Shown one piece after another: positions 34,263 through 45,412 of a DNA stretch of 64,000 nt (positions are counted from its first letter, which is position 1; each line of letters begins with the position of its first letter). A program made the position numbers and the translations under genes. The notes beneath the pieces are model-generated. The model had not been told where the DNA came from. It ran no database searches and saw only the letters and a list, made by a program, of their open reading frames with translations. Location: NCBI RefSeq assembly GCF_026151205.1, contig NC_087079.1, positions 5,165,230 through 5,229,229 on the forward strand, in the 5' to 3' direction. Source of the DNA: Bolinopsis microptera. Lineage: Eukaryota > Ctenophora > Tentaculata > Lobata > Bolinopsidae.

Positions 34263-36051
34263 TAACCCTATGAGTGCCGATATTGATGAATGTATGAAGA
34301 GCCAAGGATTACCTCAGGGACTGGATTCCGGATTCAACGAGCTAAGCTTCACAAGAAAAGATATCATTAAAGCATTAGGAGAACTGGATCCCTATTCGGC
34401 CGCACCTGACGGAGAGATTCCTGCTAGGATACTCACAGCCTGCAAAGAACAACTTGCAGACCCGCTAACACTCCTCTGTCAGGAATCGTTCAGCAGTGGG
34501 TATATACCAGCGGAATTAAAGACCCAATATATCACCCCTATCTATAAGAAGGGGGACAGAACGGACCCAGCAAACTATAGACCAGTGTCTTTAACCTCGC
34601 ACATCATAAAGACATTTGAGCGTGTAATCAGAAAAAACCTGGTTCGTCATTTGGAAGAGAACATGATGATCAATACGAACCAGCATGGGTTCAGAAAAAA
34701 GAGGAGTTGCATGACGCAGCTTCTCAGTCACATCGAACAGATCTATAAATCACTCAACATTGATGAAGAAGTTGATGTGATTTACCTCGACTTTGCCAAA
34801 GCTTTTGACAAGGTCGACCATGCAGTGCTGCTAGCCAAGCTTGGTCGATACGGAATTGGTGGTCAGGCTTTAAGGTGGATCAAAGAGTTTTTGCTAAACA
34901 GAAAACAAACAGTCGTTGTTGAAGGTCGCAAATCATCCTTCCAGCCAGTGGCAAGTGGGGTGCCACAAGGGACAGTCCTAGGACCGATCCTATTTATCCT
35001 GTACATCAACGATCTGTTGAACAGCATTAGCTATAGTAACGGATTCAGCTTTGCAGACGACACAAAGCTGATTGGGGCTATCCGAGGAATGAGTAGTGTG
35101 GAGTTACTGCAAGATGATCTCAACATAGTCATCGAGTGGTCACGTGTTAACAACATGGAGCTACACGAACAGAAGTTTGAGGTTGTAAACTACCCCCTGA
35201 ATGGATCAAAAGCTCTAAGAGAGCTCCCGTTCTACCCAGAGACTGTTGAGTATACTACACCAAAAGGACACGCAATATCACCACAGGAAACTGTCAGAGA
35301 CCTTGGAGTGTATGTTAGCAGCAGTAGGTCATGGGGTCCTCACATTGAGAAGACAGTTCAAGGAGCTAGAAAAATGGCGGCTTGGACATTGAGTGCCTTT
35401 AGAGACCGGTCACAAGTAGTCATGCTGACTTTATACAAAAGCATGGTTCGCTCCAAGCTAGAGTACTGCTGTCCAGTCTGGAACCCTACAAAAGTCACAG
35501 AGATACAAAAGCTGGAGACTGTACAGAGATCCATTAATAGAAAGATATCTGGCTGCCGTGATCTCCAGTACTGGGACAGGCTGAAGAAGCTTAACTTGAT
35601 GTCCCTTCAGAGGCGGAGAGAGCGTTATTCTATTATTCATGTATGGAAAATTCTTAATGAACATGCTCCGAACGATACGGGCTTCAAGTTCAAGTCTCAT
35701 CAAAGGCATGGTATTAAGGCAGAGATCCCAGCCATGAACAAAAACGCACAGTTGTCGGTAAGAACAGATTACGACAACAGCTTTAGAGTTAGAGCAGCTC
35801 AGCTCTTCAACGTGCTCCCATCGGAGCTCCGGAGTATCACATTGCTAGACAGTTTCAAAGTTGGTCTAGGCAGATTTATGGAACAGTACCCAGACACACC
35901 ACCGGTTCCGGGCTACACTCCGACAAACGATAACTCAATGCTGAGCTGGAGGAGGACGCACTCGATGCAGTTGTCCTGCGCACGCCCTGCCAAACTCACC
36001 AAAACGTACCAAAACGTACGTAACACCATCGTCTCGACTATACATGAATGA
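34252..36051 (+). CDS. Non-LTR reverse transcriptase lacking its endonuclease domain
   Basis: An intact frame (open from 34201) with all core RT motifs: the finger region DPANYRPVSLTSHIIKTFE, motif A YLDFAKAFDKVDH, motif B SGVPQGTVLGPILF, motif C FADDTKL, and a full CR1/L2-like thumb and C-terminus (SKLEYCCPVWNP). The apurinic-type endonuclease that should precede RT is missing. The ORF1 frame runs into the RT linker (VFSNPMSADID) at about 34250, so roughly 0.7-1 kb appears deleted. No stop interrupts the 600 codons of RT. It was probably mobilised in trans, or the deletion is recent. Function: target-primed reverse transcription. Confidence 0.85.
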   Translation, partial: KVFSNPMSADIDECMKSQGLPQGLDSGFNELSFTRKDIIKALGELDPYSAAPDGEIPARILTACKEQLADPLTLLCQESFSSGYIPAELKTQYITPIYKKGDRTDPANYRPVSLTSHIIKTFERVIRKNLVRHLEENMMINTNQHGFRKKRSCMTQLLSHIEQIYKSLNIDEEVDVIYLDFAKAFDKVDHAVLLAKLGRYGIGGQALRWIKEFLLNRKQTVVVEGRKSSFQPVASGVPQGTVLGPILFILYINDLLNSISYSNGFSFADDTKLIGAIRGMSSVELLQDDLNIVIEWSRVNNMELHEQKFEVVNYPLNGSKALRELPFYPETVEYTTPKGHAISPQETVRDLGVYVSSSRSWGPHIEKTVQGARKMAAWTLSAFRDRSQVVMLTLYKSMVRSKLEYCCPVWNPTKVTEIQKLETVQRSINRKISGCRDLQYWDRLKKLNLMSLQRRRERYSIIHVWKILNEHAPNDTGFKFKSHQRHGIKAEIPAMNKNAQLSVRTDYDNSFRVRAAQLFNVLPSELRSITLLDSFKVGLGRFMEQYPDTPPVPGYTPTNDNSMLSWRRTHSMQLSCARPAKLTKTYQNVRNTIVSTIHE

Positions 36052-36368
36052 ATAACATACCTAGAGTAAGTAAAATTCGAATTTCAAGAATCATGAAAAT
36101 TTGAAACAAAATCACTTAAAATTTAACTCCCGTACAAACAACCGAAATAGAAATAATTGCTGAAATAATAATTTAACATAAGAGGAAGTAGTAAAAGGCA
36201 ACTTCAATGATCACTAAACTACGATATCAGTATTCGAGTCCACAAAAGACACATTCATACTCGAACAGTCCTCCCACTCACAGTCACAACGTACTGGAAA
36301 CAGTAATCACTAGTGTTCCATGCTCGTACAACAGATCGTGAAATCTGCATAATGATGGTTGATCTGTA
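36052..36368. other. Convergent LINE 3' untranslated regions
   Basis: Between the stop of the plus-strand RT element and the stop of the minus-strand LINE A. I could not place the boundary between the two elements, and neither side shows a clear poly(A) tail. Confidence 0.5.
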
Positions 36369-37751
36369 TTATGTCTGTTGAGTTGGTAGTCCTGATGGGG
36401 TGACAGGCAGTATTGGCGTCTTTTTCGGGTTCCTGATGCGGTGACAGTTGCAAAGGAATTTGCCCAGTTCTTGCACATGGGCAGAATTCATGATAGCTCC
36501 GTATTCCTTGAGCAGCAAAAGACTCTTAAGGTTTTCCGACAGTGAGAGTCTCGCTGAGTGGTACATTGGACATTCGGTGAGGCAGGGTTCTTCATTTTCA
36601 ATGATTGTTCCTTCGAAAAAGGGGAAATATTCTAAGCCTTGAACGTTCTCCTTGTTGCAGCAGAATCTGCAGGCTCTCGTCCACGTTCCAGTTTCTTTTG
36701 TGTATCTCCCTCTCTCAATAAGAAGGTCATGGCTACTGGAGCGGATTTTTGCTATGTGCATGCGACATTGACTATTCTTTAGATTGAGATACTGCTCCTC
36801 TCCGAATACCTGTTTGATAGTGCAGTAAAATTGCATTTTCTTTTGGGATGCTAAATCTGTTCTCCAATCTTTTACAAAGTGATCGACCAAATTTCCATGT
36901 GCAGTTGAGGTCGTTCCTTCTGCTCTGCGTTGGTCGGATCGAGCGAATTTGGCCGCTTTGGATTCAGACTGAGCGATCGAGTTCCAGGTCTTATACCAAG
37001 AGAGGTTTAGATTCTTCTGCTCTTGGAATGTCTGATGTACAAGAAAGTTGACGCTGCTCACGTTGGGTGATGTCTGAGACAATCTGTCGAAGTATCTCAG
37101 GCATTGTGGTAGTACCGACAGGGCCCATGGTAACCTGCCCGTATCTCCGTAACAGAAGTTGTTGTTAGCTTTCTTGTGTAAGCCGAGCACCCACTTCAGC
37201 ATTTTCAGGTGTGTTGTCTCAAGTGCGTCCTTTGTTGCAGCTCTAGCAAGGTTCTGTCTTGAACCATCAGCGCAAGCCATCTCCTTTGCCATTTTTGTAC
37301 ACGGTAGCCATATCTGACAGGCATACGTAGCGACTGGTTTAACGAGGCTGTCTATAAGCTTGAGCATGGTTTTTGTTGTTAATGCTCGAGTGTCGACCAT
37401 GCGTCTGATCGAGAAAAATGCTCTTAGTGCTTTTTTCCTCAGTTCGTTCATGGCACCTTTAAATGAACCGTTGAGACTGAATTGAATGCCTAGATAGCAG
37501 TAAGATTTGGCCGATGAGATGTCCAGGTTCCCTAGTTTGAACCCGTAGGAGCACTTCAGCAAACGAGAGCTCGAGTTGAATACCATGATTTTGGTTTTGT
37601 CGATGTTAATTGACAGTTCCCATTTACTTGCAAATTCGTGCAGGCAATCAAGTTGTTTCTGCAGGATTTTGGCGTCGAGTGCCAAAAGTATCAGGTCGTC
37701 TGCCCACAGAAGATGGCTGACCGAGAAGCCGCTCAGTTCTGGAATTGACAA
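36369..37751 (-). pseudogene. LINE A, RT motif C to C-terminal zinc knuckle
   Basis: C-terminal half of the interrupted LINE A. It starts in the RT palm (SGFSVSHLLWADDLILL, with WADD in place of the usual Y/FADD). It continues through the thumb (YLGIQFSLNGSFKGAMNEL) and ends with a Cys/His cluster (CRFC ... CLTECPMYH). The reading frame is open for 460 codons, so the damage to LINE A is mainly the nested insertion upstream and a frameshift further 5'. The motif-C variant and the GTEQGHPMSPELF motif B set it apart from the CR1-like elements here. Clade uncertain. Confidence 0.8.
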
Positions 37752-37770
37752 GTCCTCAAGAGCTGCTAGT

Positions 37771-40545
37771 TTTTTTTTTATTGAAATCTTTCAAATCAGT
37801 CAATTACATACAAGTTTACACAATGAATTAGTTAAATATAATATTGTCCTCTAAGCATGGATTGTCAAAGTTGAAATTGTCTCGGACAAAATGTATGTAA
37901 CCAAAGGACCTGAGGGTCACCAAAACACAGATATTGAGTGCAAATGCAGCTCCTGCACAAGCATGGGCCCTTATAAAATTGTAATAAGTTACTTTAAACA
38001 AAATCACACACCAATTCAATCAATTCATAAAATATTGTGCTGTGAGATGAAATTGAGAAATATGTGAATGCAGACAGCAAGAATAGATAATTTTGAATAA
38101 ACTATTTTACGGATTTGTTTCTATTGAATAGTCAAGTTCAGAGTCCGAATCCACCGGGATAATTTTCCCCCACATGTAAGTGGAAAGTTTACTTTTAAAA
38201 TCAGTGATACTCTATATCTCACGGATATCTAGAGGAATGTGATTCCACTTAGTGTGGGTCCTATAGAAGAAATTCTTGGCAAAAGCGTTGGAGCTTGCTC
38301 GAGGTGAGATAGAGCTTACAAAACATAGAGAGTCCATGTGACTATTTCTGAGCCTTGAGTGGCCTTGAAATGGTTGCAAATATGAGGGTAAAGTGACAGG
38401 TATATGTTGCTTCACGATTTTAAAGAAGAAGATGAGATCCAAGAAGTCAAAGCGGTCTTCAATCGGCATAATCTTCAGCTGTCTGCATTTTTGAATGTAT
38501 GTGGATGGTGGATAACTCATATACTCCTCGTGAAGAATCCACTTAATAGCACGCTTTTGGAGGCCCTCCAGCTTGCTTATCTGGGATTTTGTGACTGGTC
38601 TCCATATAACCGAGCAATGCTCAAATAGGCTCCTCACTAAAGTGAGATACAGTACTCTACGACGATTTACGTCTTGGACAAAATAACAATTTCTTCTCGC
38701 CATGCCTAATTTTTGGTTTGCCTTAGAAAGGACTTTGGAGCACTGATCTTTCCAATCGAGATTTGATGTCACAATTACACCCAGATCCTTTTCATGATCA
38801 ACATAGTCAAGTGTGATTCTTCCCATGGAGTATACAAAGTTAAAGAGTGGTAGGACACTAAGGAGGGAAACTGTTTCGGATATCCTTCCTGCGACGGTGA
38901 GGACCTTACATTTGTCGGGATGAAATCTCATTTTATTAGAAAGTGACCAGTCATGGAGATAATCAATGTCCTTCTGCAGTCGCAGGATATCAGACTCCGA
39001 AACAATTTTACGCCAAATTTTAGTATCATCGGCATACAGTGACAGTTGTGTGCCTGGTGAAATCCCCACTGATATATCATCAATGAACATAATGAACAGC
39101 AATGGTCCCAAAATTGACCCTTGAGGTACACCAGACTGGGCGTTTCTCATAGAAGAAAACTTGCCACTTATCAAGACCTGTTGTTGCCTGTCTCTTAGAT
39201 AATCAGTGATGAATTTCAGTAGCCTCCCATCAATACCAAATTTGCTCTTTAGCTTAAATAATATAAGATCATGGTTAACCGAGTCAAATGCTTTGGCAAA
39301 ATCAAAGTAGACTACATCTGTTCTCATATTTTCATTCAGTGAGAGCGCTAGGCTGTCGCACAGTCCTACAAGATTAGTTGCACAAGATCTCTCAGCTCGG
39401 AAACCATGCTGTTTGTCATTGATCATGCCATTAGTAAGTGCCAATAACTCATCTCTTATTATGCGTTCAAGAACTTTTGTGATTAAGCATGTAAGAGAAA
39501 TTGGCCTATAATTTGAAACCTCATGTTTATCCCCTTTCTTGAATATTGGTACAATGTGCCCCAGTTTCCACTCCCTTGGTAGTGTCCCAATGTTGTAGCA
39601 TGAATGAAAAAGTATTGATATAGGGTATGCGAGCCCAACCGCACAGTTTTTCAAAAGTTTCCCATGGATACCATCAGGTCCATAAGCTTTATTAGCATTA
39701 ATATTGGAAAGGATTTTGCGAACCCTTCTGTGGTCAAATTCAATATCAAAGCGCCAATCATTAGAGTAATCTATATCTATGTCATAAGTTGATGCCTCAG
39801 AGAACTGCTCGAAGAAAAAGTCATTAAATAGGTTGGCCTGGTCTTCAGGGCAGTTGCGGACAGTGCCTTTGTGGCTTACAAACTCAGGGATCCGCTGACT
39901 AGCTGTCTTCGATTTGACATAGGACCAAAATTTTTTTGTTATTAAAGCACTATCATCAGATTCATTTAATGTTTCCCTCATTTTTTGAGCAACCACATTT
40001 TTGAAATTTTTCCTAGCAAGGGAGAATGCAATTTCAGCTCTATCACTTTTATGCCTTTCTTTATGTAATCTCACTTTCTTACGCCATGCATCATAACACT
40101 CCGAGTCAAACCATGGATCTTGGCCATCAGTCTTGACAGAGCATTTTTTAACAAATTTATCTGTGACATTAAAAAGTTTGTCCTTAAATTTTTTCCATCC
40201 AATTTCAGGTTCTGTGCCATTGAGCAATGCATCCCAATTCGTGTGTCGGAGTTCATGGTTTAGCCTCTCCCAGTTCACAGTCTTAAAGTTATAGCACATA
40301 CGCCTGACTGGCTTCTTCCTACCAACTTTAACGTTGATCTTAAAATTGATGGGGAAGTGGTCAGACTTGCAAGCACTATCTCTCTCACCTACCATTAGGT
40401 CATTAATATTTGACACAGAGTTTGTGAGCAATAGGTCAAGTGTTTTGCCTTTGCAGTGGGTAGGTGTTAACACACATTGTTGAAGGCCTAGATCAACAAA
40501 AGATTCAACAAAAGATTGCTCAATAGGACAGGAGCTAATGGAGAG
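37771..40545 (-). mobile_element. LINE B, CR1/L2-like, inserted into LINE A
   Basis: A 5'-truncated copy inserted in the minus orientation inside LINE A. The 3' end is a T-run at about 37771-37780 (poly-A on its own strand). The 5' edge falls where LINE A coding (KVYIYDLSI) switches to unrelated sequence. After its end LINE A resumes with EDLSIPELSG. The flanks share only a few bases (TAGC), so the target duplication is unclear. Confidence 0.8.
38212..40545 (-). CDS. LINE B ORF2: end of endonuclease plus full reverse transcriptase
   Basis: About 775 codons open without a stop, continuous with LINE A coding at the junction. The N-terminal part keeps the end of the apurinic endonuclease (GLQQCVLTPTHCKGKTLDLL, then SDHFPINF with the SDH catalytic motif). 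RT follows: VSNYRPISLTCLITKVLERI, motif A YFDFAKAFDSVNHD, motif B SGVPQGSILGPLLF, motif C LYADDTKIW, then the CR1/L2 thumb (DLGVIVTSNLDWKDQ) and the C-terminal AKNFFYRTHTKWNHIP. 5' truncation removed ORF1 and most of the endonuclease. The open frame implies a fairly recent insertion. Confidence 0.85.
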   Translation of the reverse strand, partial: LSISSCPIEQSFVESFVDLGLQQCVLTPTHCKGKTLDLLLTNSVSNINDLMVGERDSACKSDHFPINFKINVKVGRKKPVRRMCYNFKTVNWERLNHELRHTNWDALLNGTEPEIGWKKFKDKLFNVTDKFVKKCSVKTDGQDPWFDSECYDAWRKKVRLHKERHKSDRAEIAFSLARKNFKNVVAQKMRETLNESDDSALITKKFWSYVKSKTASQRIPEFVSHKGTVRNCPEDQANLFNDFFFEQFSEASTYDIDIDYSNDWRFDIEFDHRRVRKILSNINANKAYGPDGIHGKLLKNCAVGLAYPISILFHSCYNIGTLPREWKLGHIVPIFKKGDKHEVSNYRPISLTCLITKVLERIIRDELLALTNGMINDKQHGFRAERSCATNLVGLCDSLALSLNENMRTDVVYFDFAKAFDSVNHDLILFKLKSKFGIDGRLLKFITDYLRDRQQQVLISGKFSSMRNAQSGVPQGSILGPLLFIMFIDDISVGISPGTQLSLYADDTKIWRKIVSESDILRLQKDIDYLHDWSLSNKMRFHPDKCKVLTVAGRISETVSLLSVLPLFNFVYSMGRITLDYVDHEKDLGVIVTSNLDWKDQCSKVLSKANQKLGMARRNCYFVQDVNRRRVLYLTLVRSLFEHCSVIWRPVTKSQISKLEGLQKRAIKWILHEEYMSYPPSTYIQKCRQLKIMPIEDRFDFLDLIFFFKIVKQHIPVTLPSYLQPFQGHSRLRNSHMDSLCFVSSISPRASSNAFAKNFFYRTHTKWNHIPLDIREI

Positions 40546-41140
40546 GTCATAAATGTATACTTTGAAGAGCTCCGGCGACATTGGATGCCCCTGTTCGGTA
40601 CCAATGGTGACATCGATGGTGTCCGACAGCTTCTTGCTCAGTTTGATACGGGTAACTGAGTTGCTGTACATGTTCTGGAGGCAAGAGAAGAAGCTTTCTC
40701 CGATACCAAGTCTACTGAGTTTATACATGAGAGCCTCCCTGCAGACTGTGTCGAACGCCTTACGATAGTCCACGAAACAAGCGAATATTTTCTTCTTCAG
40801 CTTCTTTGTGTACTTCTCGATGATCGTTGTAAGGATATGGTCAGAGCACTGGGCACCAGCTCTGAATCCGAGTTGGTGAGGGAAGTCGGGACAGACGACT
40901 TTACGGAATTCGATCAGCCTATCAAGGAGGAGGGATGCAAAGAGTTTTCCAAGGCAACTTCCTACTGTGATTGCTCTATAGTTATCGGGGTTCTGCTTGT
41001 CCCCCTTTTTGTGTAGGGGGGGGGGGGGGGTAGTTATTGAGCAGTTCCAGGGGTAGATTCCTTGCGTTAGGCAACCATTGAATAGTTTCAGAAGGACTTT
41101 TTGGAGACCGAGTTTGGAGCTCTTGAGCATCTCGTTGGAG
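40546..41140 (-). pseudogene. LINE A, RT fingers and palm (5' side of the nested insertion)
   Basis: Frame containing NEMLKSSKLGLQKVLLKLF, then HKKGDKQNPDNYRAITVG, motif A ACFVDYRKAFDTVCREAL and motif B GTEQGHPMSPELFKVYIYD. It breaks at the LINE B insertion. A pure G15 run (41016-41030; C15 on the coding strand) encodes an odd run of prolines before HKKGD and looks like an expanded homopolymer. A one-base frameshift near 41150 separates this frame from the endonuclease frame. Confidence 0.8.
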
Positions 41141-42416
41141 ATAAGATGAAAGATCACATGAAACGCTTTTGTTATTCTGGAGCTTATTGGTGACTTTCTC
41201 CAGTTCTTGGATAGTAAACTCTGTGTTGAGTTTTTCAAGTTCGACTGATGGCTCGAGGTGGTACTCGGTTCCCTGTTCACCAGCTTCGTTGGTCGAAGTG
41301 TTCGTTTGTAGTCCACCGTGTGAGGGGTCCTTGCACTTTTGATTGTATAGGTCGTTGAAGAACTTGTGAAATGCGACCAGGTCATATATGTCGAATGTAT
41401 CAGGGTCCTTGCAAGCGGACGAGAGGTCTTTTAAAGCAGCCCAGTTGATGTTGTTGCTGTGGTTGATTTTCTCGTTAAGTTTGTATAGGTAAGCTCCCTT
41501 TCTAGCTCGTGTTTGTGCCCTGTATTCTTTCTTACGGAGGTAAAATCTTGCTCGGTTGGATTCCACGAGCATAGGATCGATGTGGGTGTTATTCTTGGCT
41601 CTTTCGTCTCTACAGACTAATCGTTTAGCATGCCTACAACTCCAATCAAACCATTTGTTTTTGTTAGTACTGGGCTTTCCACTTTTCTGGGTGGTAACTT
41701 GACTTGCCAGGTTAGTAAAGGTGGCAATCACAATTTCATTGAAACTGCGAATGTCGTCAGGGGAGGAAATATCAGTTTGAAGAAGAGAATCAACTTTTTC
41801 TTTGAATTGAGCGGTGTTCTGGGCTGACTTGAATTTTTCTGTGGTACCAAGTCCAGAGCAGGCATCTTTGGTCCACTTGAATGGCTTCGGGATCGATGCG
41901 AATTTGAGCTCCATTTCATTCGAGATGTCGCCAGCCATCACAATGTTCCTTATGTTAGTGGTTAAAGTGGTGGATATTGGTCTGTGGTCAGAATAAGGGG
42001 TGAGGTCACCAACTTTGAAGAACCTTGCCCGATGAAGAAGGCTGTGGGACACGCAAATGTAGTCGACCGTACTTACTCCATTTCTTTGAATGCAAGTTGG
42101 ACTGCCAAATATGTCCCCAATTGTCCTTCCGTTTAGGATTATCATTCCAGTTGTCTGGAGTAGCTCAATGAAGGGTTTGCCGTTGGAGTTGAGAATCCGA
42201 TCTTGGTTGTTTCTAGAAGCTACCTCAGTAGGAGATATAGAATGCTGGGGAGGATCGAGTTCAACTTGAAGGTCTCTAGACTCGCATGGTATAAGGAAGT
42301 CGTTCAATGTGCCGGTCCGCGCGTTCATGTCACCAAGTATGGCAGCATCTTCGGAGTCGGGGATATTTGATAGACACTCTTCTAAGTGCTCACAAGTGGT
42401 TGTATATTGTTCCATT
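41141..42416 (-). pseudogene. LINE A, endonuclease and linker, 5'-truncated
   Basis: Minus-strand frame beginning MEQYTTTCEHLEECL. It holds the C-terminal half of an apurinic-type endonuclease: GDMNARTG, STVDYICVS and YSDHRPISTTL, which carry the catalytic N, D and SDH residues. A basic linker follows, then ELEKVTNKLQNNKSVS, where the frame shifts by one base. The N-terminal half of the endonuclease is absent, so LINE A is 5'-truncated at about 42416. Confidence 0.8.
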
Positions 42417-42649
42417 TTGGAAATGGAAACACGTAAGGAAAATGGCTACAAAAGATGATATGATATAAAAAATAACTAAAATAACGCACAACAGTATATA
42501 GTATACTTAATTGTGGGTGGCGTCGTCTGCTTACAGTGCTCAATCGGCAAGCCGAGAGCTATTTTATAATTTGTATAGTATATACTTATATAGAACAATG
42601 ATAAAAATCAATAATTATAATATGAACATGCGATGACTAACTAAAAGTC

Positions 42650-42733
42650 CAGTGCAATCTCCTAGGTGATAATAAATAGTTAATGCTTTTGTGGTCCAAA
42701 ACGATGCTGAAAGTGGATTCTTGGAAATATAAT
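42650..42733 (+). repeat. 83-bp dispersed direct repeat, copy 2
   Basis: Near-identical to 33043-33125. Here it lies about 230 bp upstream of the truncated 5' edge of LINE A. Confidence 0.7.
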
Positions 42734-42849
42734 ATTCTTATTAAGGATACAATATTTTCTAACACGCATTAAGAATCTTTCCTAGTTCTATAGAAACTAT
42801 ATTACAAGTTTGAAATATTAAATATTATCAGTATTATAGCTAATCAAGT

Positions 42850-43140
42850 AGATCCACCGACCAATTCTAAGAAATGTGGCACTTGTAAAATACGTTTAAC
42901 AAAGAATTTCATCCATTACTTTGTTGTGTAACATGTAAAGCAACTAAACATCATGCTACAGAGGTGTTTTAGGATGTGTGAAGTGTTGCGAGGAGAATAT
43001 TGCAGGTTTGAATGTAAACTGCATCGATCTGAACGAGAACTACTGCACAGAGTCGGACAAAATTTCATTCAACCCGTACCACAGAGATTGTTTAATAAAT
43101 GATATAGGAGATAAGCTAGATGATCACGAGGGTTGCTCTG
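42850..43140 (+). pseudogene. LINE fragment with zinc-finger / pre-endonuclease sequence
   Basis: Frameshifted coding remnant. CGTCKIRLTKNF in one frame is followed by CCVTCKATKHHAT and then GCVKCCEENIAGLNVNCID in another. Together these resemble the PHD-type Cys/His region that precedes the endonuclease in some LINEs. It stops at a TAA in an (AAT)n run near 43143-43160. Confidence 0.5.
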
Positions 43141-43319
43141 ATTAATAATAATAATAATAACATTTGTAGTAGTGTAGGATTGTTTGAATTTCTTTTTGCT
43201 AGGTTTTATAATATTTATTTGTATAATTTGTGATTGTTTCTCCCGGTTTTCTTCCCTTGCGTAGCAAGCCCTGTCTCTTGTAAAAACAACCTCGAAAGAT
43301 TTGTAGATACACATAGTCT

Positions 43320-43432
43320 CTACACCTTTCCCCTCTGGTCCCTAGGGTCAGCTGATCCCGGGCCAGAGGAAAACTACCGACTGCCAAGGTTTGACGCCTA
43401 GGCAGTCGAGACCTCTTATTGAGACCCTTTAT
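43320..43432 (+). mobile_element. LINE 3' end with (AAT)n tail
   Basis: A block (CTAGGGTCAGCTGATCCC ... GCCTAGGCAGTCGAGACC) followed by CTTATTGAGACCCTTTATAA and an AATAATAATA tail. It has the form of a CR1/L2-type 3' terminus. It meets the tail of the minus-strand LINE at 43433, so the two elements share the microsatellite. Confidence 0.5.
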
Positions 43433-44702
43433 AATAATAATAACAAAGTATTTATATCCCGCTCATATTAGCAACTAGTAACCAAGAATGGTACTAGCTA
43501 CTAATGTCAGAGCGGCTCTCATAACAAAGAGAAAACTATAATAATTAAGAATTCTCCAACAAAAGAAATTCTCATTTTCCTTTAAGCTGCTTAATGGTAA
43601 CACTAACTTTTAAAAACTATATACGACAGACATGGTGGTACAATCAGACATCAGATGGATTAAACTATAAGAGAAAAATAATAATCTCGACACATATTGG
43701 TTACCTTTATTTATTCAAAAGAATTTAATTAATTGAACTTTATTATACACTCTTCTTTATTTGTAGATCAAAACAACAAACACAAACTGTGGCCTGCATC
43801 CCCGTCAATACCACACAATCATTTAATGAGTTGCTCGAAGGTAGTAGACCAGGCCGACGGATCCCCAGTCCGATTTCCCTGAGTATTGTCGCACCCAATT
43901 AAGGGAACTCGCACACTACATCACCCTGTACCCAACAGCTTGCAAGCAAGCTGCCGTTCACCCACCGGTTCACTGAGGTACAGGTAGATTGCCGAAGCAT
44001 GTGCTACCAACTCTGCAATCATGTGGTACCGGCCAAGGATACAGGTTAAAAAAATAAAAACAAGCCAGGGTATGGAAAATGGCAGTCTAGTCTCTCCGTG
44101 TAAGTGTAACTATACACACAACTCATGGCAGTTAAAAAATCCCATGGAATAATGTACAAACTAAGGCCAGGTTCTAGGAACTTTCTAAAAAAGAAAAAAG
44201 AACACGAATATAAATACGACTAGGTATGTTCTAAATGATTGAAAAAATGGGTTTTTAAAGCCCGTTTAAAATATCAATGTTGTTAGCTTTTCTTACCGTA
44301 TACGGTAGCAAGTTCCAGAGTTTTGGGGCTGCGTTGCTAAACCTCCTATCACCTAGCCTGATTTTGCTGAGTCTACTAACCTTAAACCTTAAGTCATTAC
44401 CAGACAGTTGCCGTGTTTTAGAATATGCTGCCTGGGAGTCAATCTGAAGAAGATCAGACAGATATTATGGTGGTGCTTGGCTGTACATAACCTTGTACGC
44501 CAGAAGACATATCTTGAAACTTATTCGTTCTTCAATGGGGAGAATGTGTGCTTTTTTGTAGTATTCGAGAAGATCTACATCACGGTCATCGATGTTATAG
44601 ATGAATCGTATTCCAGCATTCAGTACAGATTTGAGCTTTTTCAGTGACTTCATCGGTAGGCAAACATACAGTGCATTACAGTAGTCAAGCTTTGATACTG
44701 TA
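43433..44702 (-). mobile_element. CR1/L2-like LINE, C-terminus and 3' UTR only
   Basis: On the minus strand, 44217-44700 encodes the RT C-terminal region typical of CR1/L2 elements: LKSVLNAGIRFIYNI, then HILPIEERISFKICLLAYKV, and after a frame change KLWNLLPYTVRKANNIDIL near the end. The 3' UTR runs to a TTATTATTAT tail near 43433. The 5' part is lost, so the copy is strongly truncated. Confidence 0.75.
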
Positions 44703-45412
44703 ATGGATTATTGGAACGAACTATCTTCTTTCTTACAGGGCTGTGAATACAAGCAGCCGACGCACGTAAAATCTGCGAATCGCAACGAGCTCAAGATTTT
44801 TTCTCTAAATGTGAGATCACTACATAATAACATCAGCTACTTCCGGGAGGAGATCGACAAATATAGCAATTTCGATATTTTAAGTTTTAATGAAACCAAC
44901 TGTACTCTGAATAAATTACCGAACGGGATTACTGACCTTATTTTGCAAAATTTCTACGAGCCTATCCAGCAAGACCCTGTAAGGAAAACAGGCAGGGGAG
45001 GGGGTTTAACAATATATATCAACAAACGGGTCTGTAATCGGGAACAAATTGAATCTTTTAGGCCAAATTTTGAGGGAGATGGTGACTTGAACGGGGAGAT
45101 TCACAACTGCAAAGGCTTCAACAAAACTAAAATGTTAGTTAATGTTTATCGCTCTCCTTCCAGGAGTATTGACAAATTTACCGAAATTCTAGATAATCCA
45201 ATTCGAAGTCTTGATCTGCACTTTCGTAAACACATCGTTTTTACCGGTGACTATAATGTTGATTTAGTAAAACACGAAAAAGATGTAGCAGGGAAAAATC
45301 TTATCGCAGTTTATGAAAAATACGGATTTGTACAACCATGGTGTCAAGGCCCACTCGTGTAACTGATCATACTTACATACGGTAGTAACACTTTTAGACA
45401 ATCAGTATTTTT
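44703..45412 (+). pseudogene. LINE apurinic-type endonuclease domain, frameshifted
   Basis: Starts MDYWNELSSFLQGCEYK. It contains endonuclease motifs in order: FSLNVRSLHNNI (N of motif I), ILSFNETN (catalytic E), GGLTIYINK, VYRSPSR and FTGDYNVDL (D/N). The last motif, SRPTRVTDHTYIR, lies in another frame just after 45340, so one frameshift precedes the end. The RT is absent. The element stops before the (AC)n tract. It abuts the head of the oppositely oriented LINE at 44702. Confidence 0.75.
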
